The position numbers and the translations under genes were made by a program. From the NCBI GenBank assembly GCA_018239895.1, contig JAFEGL010000003.1:225859-289858 (forward strand): a stretch of 64,000 nucleotides of DNA. Direction: 5' to 3'. This document shows positions 35,148 to 44,090 of the stretch, one piece after another (within the stretch, counting starts at the first letter, position 1; every line of letters starts with the position of its first letter). The notes under the pieces were generated by a model. The model made no database searches and was not told the DNA's origin. It was given only the letters and a program-made list of their open reading frames with translations. Source of the stretch: Verrucomicrobiota bacterium. Lineage in GTDB: Bacteria > Chlamydiota > Chlamydiia > Chlamydiales > SM23-39.

Positions 35148-36109
35148 CCATCCATCCTACTTGCAAAGAACGCGGCTCCTAGTAAAGCGGCTTCGTCATT
35201 GAGAATGACTCGAATGGGTATAGATTCAAGAAGCGGCTTAAATCTACCTTTATCAGAAAACGAGGAGAGAAACGAGCCGTTTTTCATCTTATCGACTAAA
35301 TGAGGCGCAATGCCCCCTCCTATATAAAGGCCTCCCAGAGAGAGAAACTTCAGCGCCACGTTGCCGGCCTCCGACCCATAGATGGATAGGAACCAATCGA
35401 CCGCTTCGCTGCAAGTGGGATCTTTTCCTAGCCTCCCATATTCAGAGATAACCAAAGGTGGCTTTTTCGTTTTCATCTCTTCCTGAACGATTGGATTTGC
35501 ATGCCCCCGTTTTGTATCTAAAAGGAACTGGTAGATTTCCTGAATTCCAGGACCTGAAACAACCCGTTCATAGGAGACGTGCTTATATTTCTTCTTCAGA
35601 TAGAGAAAAAGCTCAAACTCTTTCTCATCGCGCGGAGCAAAGTCGGCATGTCCTCCTTCGCAAGCGAAAGGCCTATGGTCTTTCCCATCCCAATAGAGCC
35701 CAGCTTCTCCCAGTCCCGTGCCAGCTGCAATTAAGGCTGCATTTCCCTTTTGCCCTTCTTGGCCTGGCTGCAGCACAAATAGCTCTTCTCGCTTAATAAC
35801 TCTAAGGCCATATGCATTTGCCTCTAAATCGTTGATCAAACTGACTCGAGGAATCCCCAATTTATGGCTTAGATTCAAGGCATCGACGATCCAAGGGAGG
35901 TTGGTTGCTTGGCAGCGCCCTTCCCGAACAGGTCCTGCAATGCCAAAACAAGCACAGGAAACTGTTTGCGTCCCCAGAAACTCCTTCACAATGATTTCTA
36001 AGCTGGCAAAGTCGCGGCTGATGTACTTTTTTTCAACCTGATTGGTTAAATTTCGCTCGAACAAAGCCAAGCGGGTATGAGTTCCTCCAATATCGCCGGC
36101 CAATATCAT
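35144..36109 (-). CDS. glk: Glucokinase
   Basis: 321 residues from the ATG at 36109 (CGGGAA upstream); the open frame extends further but MILAGDIGGTHTRLALFE is the natural first strand (phosphate-1 motif). INDLEANAYGL holds the catalytic Asp; AAGTGLGEAGL, CEGGHADFAPRDE and LYIGGGIAPHLV complete the Glk signature. It phosphorylates glucose with ATP. It is coupled to the glucosidase by ATGA, suggesting a two-step route from a glucan or glucoside to glucose 6-phosphate. Confidence 0.92.
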   Translation of the reverse strand: MILAGDIGGTHTRLALFERNLTNQVEKKYISRDFASLEIIVKEFLGTQTVSCACFGIAGPVREGRCQATNLPWIVDALNLSHKLGIPRVSLINDLEANAYGLRVIKREELFVLQPGQEGQKGNAALIAAGTGLGEAGLYWDGKDHRPFACEGGHADFAPRDEKEFELFLYLKKKYKHVSYERVVSGPGIQEIYQFLLDTKRGHANPIVQEEMKTKKPPLVISEYGRLGKDPTCSEAVDWFLSIYGSEAGNVALKFLSLGGLYIGGGIAPHLVDKMKNGSFLSSFSDKGRFKPLLESIPIRVILNDEAALLGAAFFASRMDG

Positions 36110-36216
36110 GTTTCCCGCCCTTTTTCGCCATTGAATCAAATTCCCTATTTTTTTTCTCTTGCAGAAGAGGGGCTTTTCTCCCATGCTTGTAATATAAGCA
36201 TTTCAGGAGGACTTTT

Positions 36217-37278
36217 ATGTCACAGCAGCCATCGGACGCCAGCAAACGGAAAGCTCTTGAGCTGGCAGTCTCTCATATTCAAAAACAGTTTGGCGACGGG
36301 GCGATCATGGCCCTTGGCAAACACTCATCCCTACACGGATTGAGCGTAATCAAAACAGGCGCAATCGCTTTGGATGTCGCCCTTGGAATCGGAGGGGTCC
36401 CCAGGGGAAGAATTGTCGAAATTTTTGGGCCAGAATCGTCCGGTAAATCAACACTGGCTACCCACATTGTCGCCAATGCGCAGAAAAACGGGGGGCTTGC
36501 CGCTTATATCGACGCGGAACACGCCTTAGATCCTGCCTATGCAGCGAAAATCGGCGTCAACATCGACGACCTCATGATTTCTCAGCCGGACAATGGCGAA
36601 GAGGCCCTCAACATCGCCGAGATGTTGGCTCGATCGAACGCTGTAGACATCATCGTCGTCGACTCGGTAGCCGCTCTGGTTCCCAAATCGGAACTCGAAG
36701 GGGAAATCGGAGACCAGCACATGGGATTGCAAGCTCGGATGATGTCTCAAGCTTTGAGAAAATTGACTGCAACTCTCTCTCGCAGCAATACTTGCGCAAT
36801 TTTCATCAACCAAATCCGAGAAAAAATTGGCGTCATGTTCGGCAACCCAGAAACAACGACAGGTGGCCGAGCTCTGAAATTCTATTCTTCCGTCCGCATG
36901 GATATTCGCCGAATTGGGGGGATTAAAAGCCCTGACAATACAAGCGATATCGGCTCTAGAGTGAAGGTAAAAGTTGTGAAGAATAAATGCGCGCCCCCCT
37001 TCCAGACAGCCGAATTCGACATCCTCTTCAATGAGGGGATTTCCCATATTGGCTCTCTCATCGACGTAGGTGTCGATAGCGGCATCATCGATAAGAAGGG
37101 AACTTGGTTCAGCTACCAAACCACCCGCTTAGGCCAAGGCCGCGAAGCCGTGCGCGACGAACTAAAGAAGAATCCAAAGCTTGCTGAAGAGATTGAAAAA
37201 TCGATTCACGCCAAACTTGCCGCTGGCGCTTTGCCGCCAAAATCTCCCGCTAAGGAAGAGGCCCTCGCTTCGAACTAA
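36217..37278 (+). CDS. recA: Recombinase A
   Basis: 353 residues. Walker [12 protein letters not shown], the L1/L2 loop regions ([36 protein letters not shown], part quoted) and [10 protein letters not shown] are all canonical. A near-perfect AGGAGG at 36205-36210 precedes the ATG by six bases. It forms the strand-exchange filament in homologous recombination. A TAATAT at 36190 may be the -10 element; no LexA-type box is visible. A terminator follows at 37287. Position after 5-FCL fits the chlamydial order ygfA-recA with inserted genes. Confidence 0.98.
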   Translation: MSQQPSDASKRKALELAVSHIQKQFGDGAIMALGKHSSLHGLSVIKTGAIALDVALGIGGVPRGRIVEIFGPESSGKSTLATHIVANAQKNGGLAAYIDAEHALDPAYAAKIGVNIDDLMISQPDNGEEALNIAEMLARSNAVDIIVVDSVAALVPKSELEGEIGDQHMGLQARMMSQALRKLTATLSRSNTCAIFINQIREKIGVMFGNPETTTGGRALKFYSSVRMDIRRIGGIKSPDNTSDIGSRVKVKVVKNKCAPPFQTAEFDILFNEGISHIGSLIDVGVDSGIIDKKGTWFSYQTTRLGQGREAVRDELKKNPKLAEEIEKSIHAKLAAGALPPKSPAKEEALASN

Positions 37279-37283
37279 GGAGC

Positions 37284-38171
37284 TCAGCCCCCTGCCGCTA
37301 CAGCTGCGGGGGGTTTTAGTTTCCAGAGCAAATCGACAGCCTGCCGAAAAGGCCCAGTCCAAAGTCCCAATTCTTTCAAATCAGCCTCAAAAAATCTCAT
37401 TTTCTCGTCGAAAAGGGCGACCGCCTGTTCGTATCCGAAGACCGATGCAATATTGATTTCGCTCTCTTGTTCCGTATCCTGCAAGTCGTCTTGTAAATCA
37501 TCGGCGATCTGAAATGCGTACCCCATATGAGTAGCGCATTCTTTAACCTTTTCGAGTCGATTCAAGTCGCCGCCGCCGAAAAGCCATCCGAGGCAAAACG
37601 AGATCTGAAAGAGAGTGACCGTCTTTTGATAAATGATCTTCAAGATCGTCTCAATCGTCCGGTCGGGTGGATAAAGATCCAAAAATTGGCCATTTGTAGC
37701 CCCTAGAATTCCCGCGCAGCGAGTGACTGTCTCTAAACCCAAAACCGTTGCAGCATCGCTTTGTTGGGCAAAAGAGGGGTGTTTTTTCATGACTTGCCCA
37801 TTTCGGTAAATCGCCTCATAACCTGCGGAAATCAAACTATAGCTGGCCAAAAGGGCAACGCTTTCCTCAAAAGCCTTATGAAGCGAGGGGCGGCTGCGCC
37901 GCTCGTCGTCATTGTCCATGCAGGGGAGGTCGTCCGCTATTAAAGAAGCTGTATGAAAATATTCGACTCCAAGACTAGCTGGAAGAACATCGAGGCCATG
38001 TCCGAGAGCATCGGCTACCATCATGACAATCAACGGCCTCAATCTCTTGCCGCCATTTGTCAGAGCGTATTCGCATGCATCCCGCAGGGTGCTTTTTTCT
38101 CCCATTTGCTCTACGGCATCTCGCAAAGCCGACTCAAATTGAGTCCGAAATACTCCTAAAAAATCACTCAT
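37284..38171 (-). CDS. ispA: Polyprenyl (geranyl/farnesyl) diphosphate synthase
   Basis: 295 residues from the ATG at 38171, which overlaps the upstream stop (ATGA); the frame is open to 38222. GGKRLRPLIV binds IPP, DDLPCMDNDDERRSRPS is the first Asp-rich motif and IADDLQDDLQD the second (FARM/SARM). The length and a bulky residue pattern before the FARM (EYFHTASLIADD) fit a short-chain FPP/GGPP synthase. It feeds undecaprenyl phosphate and quinone side chains. Its C-terminus overlaps the recA terminator. Confidence 0.9.
   Translation of the reverse strand: MSDFLGVFRTQFESALRDAVEQMGEKSTLRDACEYALTNGGKRLRPLIVMMVADALGHGLDVLPASLGVEYFHTASLIADDLPCMDNDDERRSRPSLHKAFEESVALLASYSLISAGYEAIYRNGQVMKKHPSFAQQSDAATVLGLETVTRCAGILGATNGQFLDLYPPDRTIETILKIIYQKTVTLFQISFCLGWLFGGGDLNRLEKVKECATHMGYAFQIADDLQDDLQDTEQESEINIASVFGYEQAVALFDEKMRFFEADLKELGLWTGPFRQAVDLLWKLKPPAAVAAGG
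37287..37317 (+). terminator. recA terminator embedded in the 3' end of ispA
   Basis: CCCCC...GGGGG outer stem with an inner GC stem (TGCCGC/GCTGCG, one mismatch and one wobble) and TTTT. The same bases encode the last residues of the convergent prenyl synthase, giving its Pro/Ala/Gly-rich end PAAVAAGG. Confidence 0.8.
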
Positions 38172-38881
38172 GACTTCCCGATTTGTTCCAAAATAGATTC
38201 TTCGATGGGCTCTACAGTCCAAGAGCGTCCCTGCTTAATTTGGCTTCTGGGTGGTATAAAACCGCTCAAACTCACCAAGCCTGGGCAAACACTATCTTGC
38301 CCCATCATTGTCCCGGGATTCAAAACAGCATTGCAGCCAACTTGACAATGGTCGCCGACGATGGCCCCCATTTTTTTCAATCCCGTCTTCATTCTAGTTC
38401 CCTCGATCGAAACAGAGATTTCTTTCCGATCCAAACGGAGATTGGCGCATTTGACGCCAGCGCCCAAATTCACTCCATTTCCAAGAATCGAATCGCCAAC
38501 ATAGACAAAATGGGTCGCATTAGCCGAATCGAGCAAGATCGAATGTTTCAATTCAGCGCTGTGTCCAATGGCGCAATGATCTCCACAGAGGACAAACTCG
38601 CGTAAATAAGCTCCGTGGCGGACGACGCACCCCTTGCCAAGGATACAGGGGCCTTGAATAAACACCCCCGGTTCAAGAACCGTCCCTTGACCAATTGTGA
38701 TGAGTTCAGGTTTTTCCAAATGGACTCCGGGGGGAATCTCGATCTCTATCCGGTGCTTCCAGGAAGTAAAATATTTTTTTAAAACATGGAGGGCCGACCA
38801 AACAGGCTCCCCTTCAATCCACAATTCTCTATGAGCGTATCGTTGCAGATTAAAAAAAAGAGTGGCGGGAAACTGGTTCAT
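38168..38881 (-). CDS. Left-handed beta-helix transferase, GlmU C-terminal-like
   Basis: 237 residues. After a 60-residue lead come hexapeptide repeats: ITIGQGTVLEPGVFIQGPCILGKGCVVRHGAYLRE..., ALKHSILLDSANATHFVYVGDSILGNGVNLGAGVKCANLRLD, and AIVGDHCQVGCNAVLNPGTMMG (parts quoted). The ...HFVYVGDSxLGxxVNxGAG segment is the active-site region of GlmU acetyltransferase domains, but the uridylyltransferase domain is missing. It may acetylate glucosamine 1-phosphate or act on another sugar nucleotide. It is first in a two-gene minus-strand unit with ispA. Confidence 0.72.
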   Translation of the reverse strand: MNQFPATLFFNLQRYAHRELWIEGEPVWSALHVLKKYFTSWKHRIEIEIPPGVHLEKPELITIGQGTVLEPGVFIQGPCILGKGCVVRHGAYLREFVLCGDHCAIGHSAELKHSILLDSANATHFVYVGDSILGNGVNLGAGVKCANLRLDRKEISVSIEGTRMKTGLKKMGAIVGDHCQVGCNAVLNPGTMMGQDSVCPGLVSLSGFIPPRSQIKQGRSWTVEPIEESILEQIGKS

Positions 38882-38987
38882 AACAGGCGATTATACAATT
38901 TTGGGGCTTCTTGGGCACCTGAAAGTTTTCCCCAAACACAAAGAGAATATCTTTATCTTAAGAAAGATCTTCTTCTTCTTCAGTTTC

Positions 38988-39132
38988 TGTGGGAATGTTG
39001 ATAAACTATTGGGCAGCTCTAGGGAAAATATCTGTTGATAACTTGTCGGCAACCTGTTGAAAAGAGGGCCATTTTTCAACAACGATGTGGGTATCGACAA
39101 GTTGTAAACAATCTATCTACAAATTATGAACA
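38988..39132. promoter_or_regulatory. Cluster of DnaA-box-like nonamers in a divergent AT-rich spacer
   Basis: Within about 145 bp lie TGTGGGAAT (38988), TGTTGATAA (38996 and 39033), TGTTGAAAA (39055; inverted at 39073-39081), TGTGGGTAT (39086) and inverted TTATGAACA (39124). Each resembles the DnaA box TGTGGATAA with one or two changes. The 244-bp spacer between divergent genes (38882-39125) is AT-rich with a pyrimidine tract. It could be a DnaA-regulated promoter or part of an origin. Confidence 0.45.
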
Positions 39133-40205
39133 ACATTTCCACATGCCCCCATTTCGCCCACTGTTCTGGTTGTGCGATCCCACTCGAAGAGACGCCTCCC
39201 ATCTGGGAATCGGCTCTAGAATTTTTTAAAAAATTTTCTATATACCCAAGCTTGCAAATCTCAAAAAGCCGCCACTGGCGGCTCAAAGCCAAGCTGGCCG
39301 TTCGAGGGACTCACGACAATCCCATCATCGGTCTTTTCAAAGAAGGGACTCACGAAGCGATCTCCATCCCCCATTGCCAGGTCCACCACCCCTCAATCAA
39401 CCAAGCTGTTGAAATCGTCCGCCAAGCAATCCAAGAATCAAAAATATCTATTTACAACGACTCTTCCGGACTCCTCCGGTATCTCCAATTTTTCGTCGAA
39501 AGAGAGACCGGCAAAATCCAGTTAACCCTTATCTTAAATGCTGAAGCCACCGATCCCACCATCGACCGCTTTTGCCAAAATCTGCTTCAACTTCATCCCT
39601 GGCACTCTCTTTGGATCAACTTCAATCCACAAAAAAGCAACCGAATTTTAAGTAGTTCCTGGCAAAAGATCTTTGGCTCCGATCGCCTCACTCAATCGAT
39701 CAAAGGAATTCGAATCCCATTCCATCCAGGCGCTTTTGCTCAAGCGCACCTAGACCTGTTTGAAGTTCTCCTTCAAACAGTCAACACCTGGGTTCCGCCC
39801 AACTCTCGAATCGTCGAGCTTTTCGCTGGAGTCGGAGTCATCGGTCTTTCTCTTCTTCAAAATTGTCAAAAATTACTCCTAATCGAGAACAATCCATTCG
39901 CCGAAATACCATCTCTTCCAAAATGTTCACACCTCATTCAAGACGCAAACCTCTTCGATGATTTCGATTCATACGACGTCGCCATTGTCGACCCACCTCG
40001 AAAAGGGCTTGGCCCCACCCTTCTCAAAAAACTATCCCAGGCCAAAAAACTCCGCCTCATCTACATCAGCTGTGGTTTTGAAAGCTTTCAGCGCGATTGC
40101 CTCGAGCTCACAGCCGCAGGCTGGAGCCTCAAGCAAGCCGAGGGCTTCCTCCTTTTTCCTGGAACAAATCATGTGGAAACAGCCGCACTATTCGAAATCA
40201 GCTAA
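39126..40205 (+). CDS. RNA (uracil-5-)methyltransferase, TrmA/RlmD family
   Basis: 359 residues. CPHFAHCSGCAIP (7-19) supplies an iron-sulfur cluster motif, IVELFAGVGVIGLSLL is SAM motif I, DPPRKGLG is the catalytic-region motif and YISCGFESFQRDC holds the nucleophilic Cys (usual form YVSCNPxTxARD, so partly diverged). No TRAM domain is present, as in RlmC/short forms. It methylates uridine C5 in 23S rRNA or tRNA. The start ATG falls within the repeat-rich spacer; the first codons overlap TTATGAACA. Confidence 0.85.
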   Translation: MNNISTCPHFAHCSGCAIPLEETPPIWESALEFFKKFSIYPSLQISKSRHWRLKAKLAVRGTHDNPIIGLFKEGTHEAISIPHCQVHHPSINQAVEIVRQAIQESKISIYNDSSGLLRYLQFFVERETGKIQLTLILNAEATDPTIDRFCQNLLQLHPWHSLWINFNPQKSNRILSSSWQKIFGSDRLTQSIKGIRIPFHPGAFAQAHLDLFEVLLQTVNTWVPPNSRIVELFAGVGVIGLSLLQNCQKLLLIENNPFAEIPSLPKCSHLIQDANLFDDFDSYDVAIVDPPRKGLGPTLLKKLSQAKKLRLIYISCGFESFQRDCLELTAAGWSLKQAEGFLLFPGTNHVETAALFEIS

Positions 40206-40945
40206 AAAAGACGACGCGCTGAAAATCCCCCGTCGACCGGGAGAATCGTGCCAGTCATATACAAAGAGGCATCTGAAGCCAAAAAGAGAAGTGCTCCGCT
40301 AAGATCGTCGAGCTTGCCGAGTCGCCCCGTAGGTGCTCTCTCTACAATCGCCTTGCCGGCCACATTTTGCAAATACTCTCGATTCAAATCCGTTTCAATA
40401 TAACCTGGCGCCAAGGCATTTACTCTGATTCCATACTTTGCCGTTTCGAGCGCGAAGGAGCGAGTCATTTGCTCTATCGCCGCTTTGCTAGTAGCATAAA
40501 GAGCGGAACCTTGCGCGGTAAACGAACCCAATACTGAACTTAGATTGATGACCGTTCCTCGAATCTTCCGATCGACCATATGCCGAATCACGGCCTGATT
40601 GACCAACCAAGTTCCTTTCAGATTGATCTCCATCAGATGATCCCAATCCTCTTCCGTATGCTCCATCGCCGGTTTTCTTATGTTGATCCCGGGCGTGCAA
40701 AGGACCACATCGATTCGCTCTACTTGAGAGACCATTTTTTCAACGCTCCGGCTCTTTGTCGCATCGACAAAATAGCTTTTGGCTCCAATTTCAGAGGCAA
40801 ACTTATCCAAAAGTTCCTTCCTCCGAGCGGCAAGCAGCAAAGAAGCCCCTCTCTCGGCATACAATTTTGTGGCCTGCCTTCCGATTCCCGAAGAAGCGCC
40901 TACAATCAAAATGCTTTTGCCCTTGAGTGAAAAAAGCGGATCCAT
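40202..40945 (-). CDS. SDR-family oxidoreductase
   Basis: 247 residues, a classical SDR: VGASSGIG (15-22), CTPG in place of NNAG, INLSSVLGS with catalytic Ser, YATSK (YxxxK) and PGYIETDL; ends FLASDASLYMTGTILPVDGGFSARRLF (part quoted). Resembles FabG or gluconate 5-dehydrogenase types; substrate not deducible. It converges on the RNA methyltransferase with a 4-bp overlap. Chromosomal fatty-acid fabG is normally in a fab cluster, so this is probably another dehydrogenase. Confidence 0.85.
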   Translation of the reverse strand: MDPLFSLKGKSILIVGASSGIGRQATKLYAERGASLLLAARRKELLDKFASEIGAKSYFVDATKSRSVEKMVSQVERIDVVLCTPGINIRKPAMEHTEEDWDHLMEINLKGTWLVNQAVIRHMVDRKIRGTVINLSSVLGSFTAQGSALYATSKAAIEQMTRSFALETAKYGIRVNALAPGYIETDLNREYLQNVAGKAIVERAPTGRLGKLDDLSGALLFLASDASLYMTGTILPVDGGFSARRLF

Positions 40946-40998
40946 TTTGCCCCTTTTTTCTCATCTAATACAAAAGATCGATATTTCTAGATAGAGGC

Positions 40999-41910
40999 TT
41001 AGATTTTTCTCAATACGAGCAGATGGATACCAGGGCAAACCCAAGAATTTTCATCTTCCAAATAAACTTGCAACTCACTGTAGGCTTCCGAAAGATCAAC
41101 CAAAACGCCATACCCCTTTTTCAAAATGCTCAAAAACAGCAATGCGTGATTGAAATAGCGTTTACGGTCCTCTTCGCTCTCAAATCGGATCCCCTTTTCC
41201 AATCGATTGCCATTCACATCCAAACTTGTATGCGCTATCTGGTAAAAACTCGCTTCATCTTGCAGCTCATTCAAAATCTCCATCGAAATCCGCCGATTTC
41301 CTTTTGATGAAGTTCGGTTTTGCTGACGAGAAGCCTCTTCAAAAGAATGGATCCTATGTGAGCTGACTTTCGCTGCATCACAGGCCTCGATGATGAATAC
41401 ATGGCCACCTTCTTTCAAATATTCGTGAGCCAGCTTAAGTGACAACCGAGGTTCTTTGAGATGCTGGAGCGTGAGTCTGTACAAAACAACGTCGAACTGA
41501 TTCCTGTATTCTTCATGGAACTCTTCTGCATCGCCAGCAACAAAAAACAATCCTGGCCTTGCAAAAGAGGCCTTTGATTGCTCGACTAACGATGGTTGGA
41601 TTTCAAGACCCAGAAACTTCTTTTCCGAAAATGCTTCAGATAATCGAGAAAGGTAGGAGCCATTTCCGCTTCCCAGCTCCAAAACATTTTGCGATTCGAC
41701 CCACTCCCTTTTACCCGAAAGCCAGTCCGCCTCTTGTCCAAAAAACAGATGGGCCTGGCCCTCCAAAAATGAATTCCACAAAGATGAGAGATCTGCAGCA
41801 TCTAGAACTTCTGCGCAGAGTTTCGGATCGTAAATAGATAAACTATCTAAATGAACTTTATCGTTTGCCTTAAGAGAAACGATTGCAAAGAACCAAAGTA
41901 TTAGAAACAA
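40999..41910 (-). CDS. SAM-dependent methyltransferase with N-terminal signal-like segment
   Basis: 303 residues from a TTG at 41910. VLELGSGNGSYLSRL is SAM motif I; VVLYRLTLQHLKEP and GHVFIIEACD are later motifs. The N-terminus FLILWFFAIVSLKAND looks like a signal peptide. The frame stays open upstream through the tRNA remnant to 42000, but those codons are tRNA sequence (ARGRRFKSS), so the true start is probably the TTG just inside. The pre-integration neighbour was the tRNA-Pro gene. It is the second methyltransferase in the window with an export-like signal. The start is uncertain. Confidence 0.6.
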   Translation of the reverse strand: MFLILWFFAIVSLKANDKVHLDSLSIYDPKLCAEVLDAADLSSLWNSFLEGQAHLFFGQEADWLSGKREWVESQNVLELGSGNGSYLSRLSEAFSEKKFLGLEIQPSLVEQSKASFARPGLFFVAGDAEEFHEEYRNQFDVVLYRLTLQHLKEPRLSLKLAHEYLKEGGHVFIIEACDAAKVSSHRIHSFEEASRQQNRTSSKGNRRISMEILNELQDEASFYQIAHTSLDVNGNRLEKGIRFESEEDRKRYFNHALLFLSILKKGYGVLVDLSEAYSELQVYLEDENSWVCPGIHLLVLRKI

Positions 41911-41915
41911 AAAGA

Positions 41916-41963
41916 AATCTGGGTGAGAGGATTTGAACCTCCGACCTCTTGCACCCCATGCAA
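41916..41963. repeat. Left attachment-site repeat (3' part of tRNA-Pro)
   Basis: 48 bp identical, save one base in the T-loop, to 53310-53357, which is the 3' part of the intact tRNA-Pro(GGG) gene. It covers the anticodon arm to the 3' end and lacks the 5' half. This is the displaced end of the original tRNA after integration. Confidence 0.93.
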
Positions 41964-42091
41964 GTTTTTTCCTGTTTTTAACCATATCATCCTGTCTCAT
42001 TTTGTCCTACAAAATTCCCCATAACTCTCTCTAATTTCTTGATTTGTATCGATACTTTGTCTTATGTTGATGCAACATGATTCTTGTGGAT

Positions 42092-42114
42092 TTACCTGCC
42101 ACATACCTGCCACA
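42092..42114 (+). promoter_or_regulatory. Left arm-type tandem repeat (2 x ACCTGCCACAT)
   Basis: Two tandem ACCTGCCACAT units lie 129 bp inside the left attachment core and just before the integrase gene. The 23-bp string recurs exactly at 53226-53248 in the same orientation. A palindrome ATGTTG-ATG-CAACAT at 42064-42078 is adjacent. Likely integrase or excisionase binding sites that may also autoregulate int. Confidence 0.7.
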
Positions 42115-42134
42115 TGAAAAACCAAGAGAGCGTT

Positions 42135-43433
42135 ATGAAAAATATGATCCCACGCACGAATGGCGATGAATACTGCCGCAAGTTTGAGCCTAAAGACAAG
42201 CCTATCTACATTCATGATTCGCAAGTCAAGGGACTTGTCTTTCGCGTTATGCCAACAGGCTCAAAATCTTGGATTCTTCGCTATCATTTCAAAGAAGGAG
42301 AAGAGTGGAAAGAGCGTAAGACTGGTCTTGGACCTTTTCGTCAGGGCCGCAATGATGTTACGGGATTAACTGTATCAGCTGCCCGAGTTGAGGCAGAACG
42401 GCTCAAAAAAGAAGTAAAGTATGAAGGAGCTGATCCAGTTGAGGACAAGCAGCGAAGAGCTATTGATCGAGCACAAGAGAAGGCTAGCAAAGTCCTTGTG
42501 AAAGACCTTTTTGAGCGTTGGGCAGCCACTGATCTCATCAATCGCAAAGATCAAGGAGCGGAGGCGCGTCGCATGATTTCGAAAGATGTTCTACCTTTCA
42601 TTGGAGAATTAAATATTAGAGACGTTCGCAAAGGACATATTGCCGAAATTACCGATCGTCTTCTTCAACGTGGTGTCAATCGCATGGCAAAAGTTGTTCT
42701 TAGCCTTATCCGCCAAATGTTTCGCTTTGCAGTCTCTCGAGATCTCCTTGAATCTGATCCTACAGCCTTACTCAGCAAAAAAAGTATTGGCGGTGCAAAT
42801 GTAGAAAGAGATCGTGTTCTTGACGAAGATGAAATTAAAGAGCTAGCTAAAAAACTACCAACTGCAAATGTGGCAGAAACAGCAAGTCTTGCAATTTGGC
42901 TAGTTCTGGCGACTTGTTGCCGTATTGGAGAGCTGCTCAAGACGCGTTGGGATCACATAGATTTTGAGCGCAAATACTGGAGAATTCCCGCACAGAATAG
43001 CAAGAACAGTAAAGAACACACTGTCTACCTCTCCTCTTTTGCCATGAGCCGTTTTGTCAAGCTTAAAGAAATAACAGGTTCCGGGGAATGGTGTTTTCCA
43101 GCAAGTCGTAAAGACGGCTATCTCTGTTCGAAGACAGTAACCAAACAAATTACTGATCGACAGCGAAGCGACAAAGGCCATAAAAACAGAAGTAAGCAAG
43201 TCGAAGCGCTCAAGCTTTCTCGAGGAGTTTGGAAGCCGCATGACTTGCGCCGTACAGGAGCTACGCTCATGAATGCTTTAGGCGTGCTTCCCGAAGTAGC
43301 AGAGCGATGCTTGAATCATATGGAAGAAAACAAAATAAAAAGGATTTACCAACGCTATGGTTATGAGGCTGAAATGAGACAAGCGTGGGAAAAATTGGGT
43401 GAGAGATTAGAACTATTAACCAAAGTAACATAA
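42135..43433 (+). CDS. int: Tyrosine-family integrase (P4/CP4-57-like)
   Basis: 432 residues from the ATG at 42135 (AGAGAGCG upstream); in-frame ATGs at 42084 and 42114 would run through the arm repeats. An N-terminal DUF4102-like arm-binding domain (YIHDSQVKGLVFRVMPTGSKSW, part quoted) precedes a core-binding domain. Catalytic residues: Arg in CCRIGELL, Lys in NSKNSKEH, HDLRRT (HxxR), His in CLNHME and the Tyr nucleophile in IYQRYGY. It inserts the element into tRNA-Pro and, with an excisionase, removes it. It ends with TAATG, sharing one base with the next start. Confidence 0.95.
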   Translation: MKNMIPRTNGDEYCRKFEPKDKPIYIHDSQVKGLVFRVMPTGSKSWILRYHFKEGEEWKERKTGLGPFRQGRNDVTGLTVSAARVEAERLKKEVKYEGADPVEDKQRRAIDRAQEKASKVLVKDLFERWAATDLINRKDQGAEARRMISKDVLPFIGELNIRDVRKGHIAEITDRLLQRGVNRMAKVVLSLIRQMFRFAVSRDLLESDPTALLSKKSIGGANVERDRVLDEDEIKELAKKLPTANVAETASLAIWLVLATCCRIGELLKTRWDHIDFERKYWRIPAQNSKNSKEHTVYLSSFAMSRFVKLKEITGSGEWCFPASRKDGYLCSKTVTKQITDRQRSDKGHKNRSKQVEALKLSRGVWKPHDLRRTGATLMNALGVLPEVAERCLNHMEENKIKRIYQRYGYEAEMRQAWEKLGERLELLTKVT

Positions 43434-44026
43434 TGACCAGCACTTTCAAAGCAACCATTACTCCAAGTCTTCTAAAACTTTTCCAAAAACACCCAATTGG
43501 AAAAGGGATTAGGGAACTGACTGATTTTGATTTAGAAAAGATTCTTCTATACTGCTCTTTAGAAGTACCTGAAGAAGCTCTATTAGGCGCTGGTTGGATT
43601 GTCACCTGGGATTGTGATGTCCTGAATGTTAAGTCAGAGAATTTTCACATTATCCAACTTTTGCTCAAATTGGTTTGGCTCTATTCTGAACAAACCGATT
43701 CGCCACTAAAAAGCATGGTAGCACAAGAATTGGCCATGTTCGAGGCTGGAATGAAACTAGAAGCAAGTAGGCGCCAAAGAATTGAAGCTGCTAAAAAAGA
43801 ACGTCCTTGGCCAGCCCTAGATCAATGGATTAGAAAAAAGCTCAAACTCAAAACAGAATGGACAAACGAAAAACTATGGGCAGCCTTGCCTTTGAGTCAT
43901 GATGGTGATTCTATTTATCAAGATGGAGAAAAAGTGCATTGCTCCATAGGTAATTATGGTTCAATTGGTTATCGCGCATTTTGCAATCATGTCAAACGAC
44001 AACGAGAAAAAAATAAATGTAGATAG
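43433..44026 (+). CDS. Hypothetical protein of the mobile element
   Basis: 197 residues, starting in TAATG at the integrase stop, so probably coupled. Mostly helical; the middle is Lys/Arg/Glu-rich (MKLEASRRQRIEAAKKERPWPALDQWIRKKL, part quoted) and the end has GNYGSIGYRAFCNHVKRQR. No family recognised. A small DNA-associated accessory protein is possible but unsupported. Confidence 0.6.
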   Translation: MTSTFKATITPSLLKLFQKHPIGKGIRELTDFDLEKILLYCSLEVPEEALLGAGWIVTWDCDVLNVKSENFHIIQLLLKLVWLYSEQTDSPLKSMVAQELAMFEAGMKLEASRRQRIEAAKKERPWPALDQWIRKKLKLKTEWTNEKLWAALPLSHDGDSIYQDGEKVHCSIGNYGSIGYRAFCNHVKRQREKNKCR

Positions 44027-44090
44027 CGGCGCTATCTGCATCTACATATGAGATGCTATGTCACATAGTAACTTTAAATGAGGCTATGTG

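Noticed and set aside
36526..37119. 197-residue minus-strand frame inside recA
   Set aside because: Shadow of recA, which is certain.
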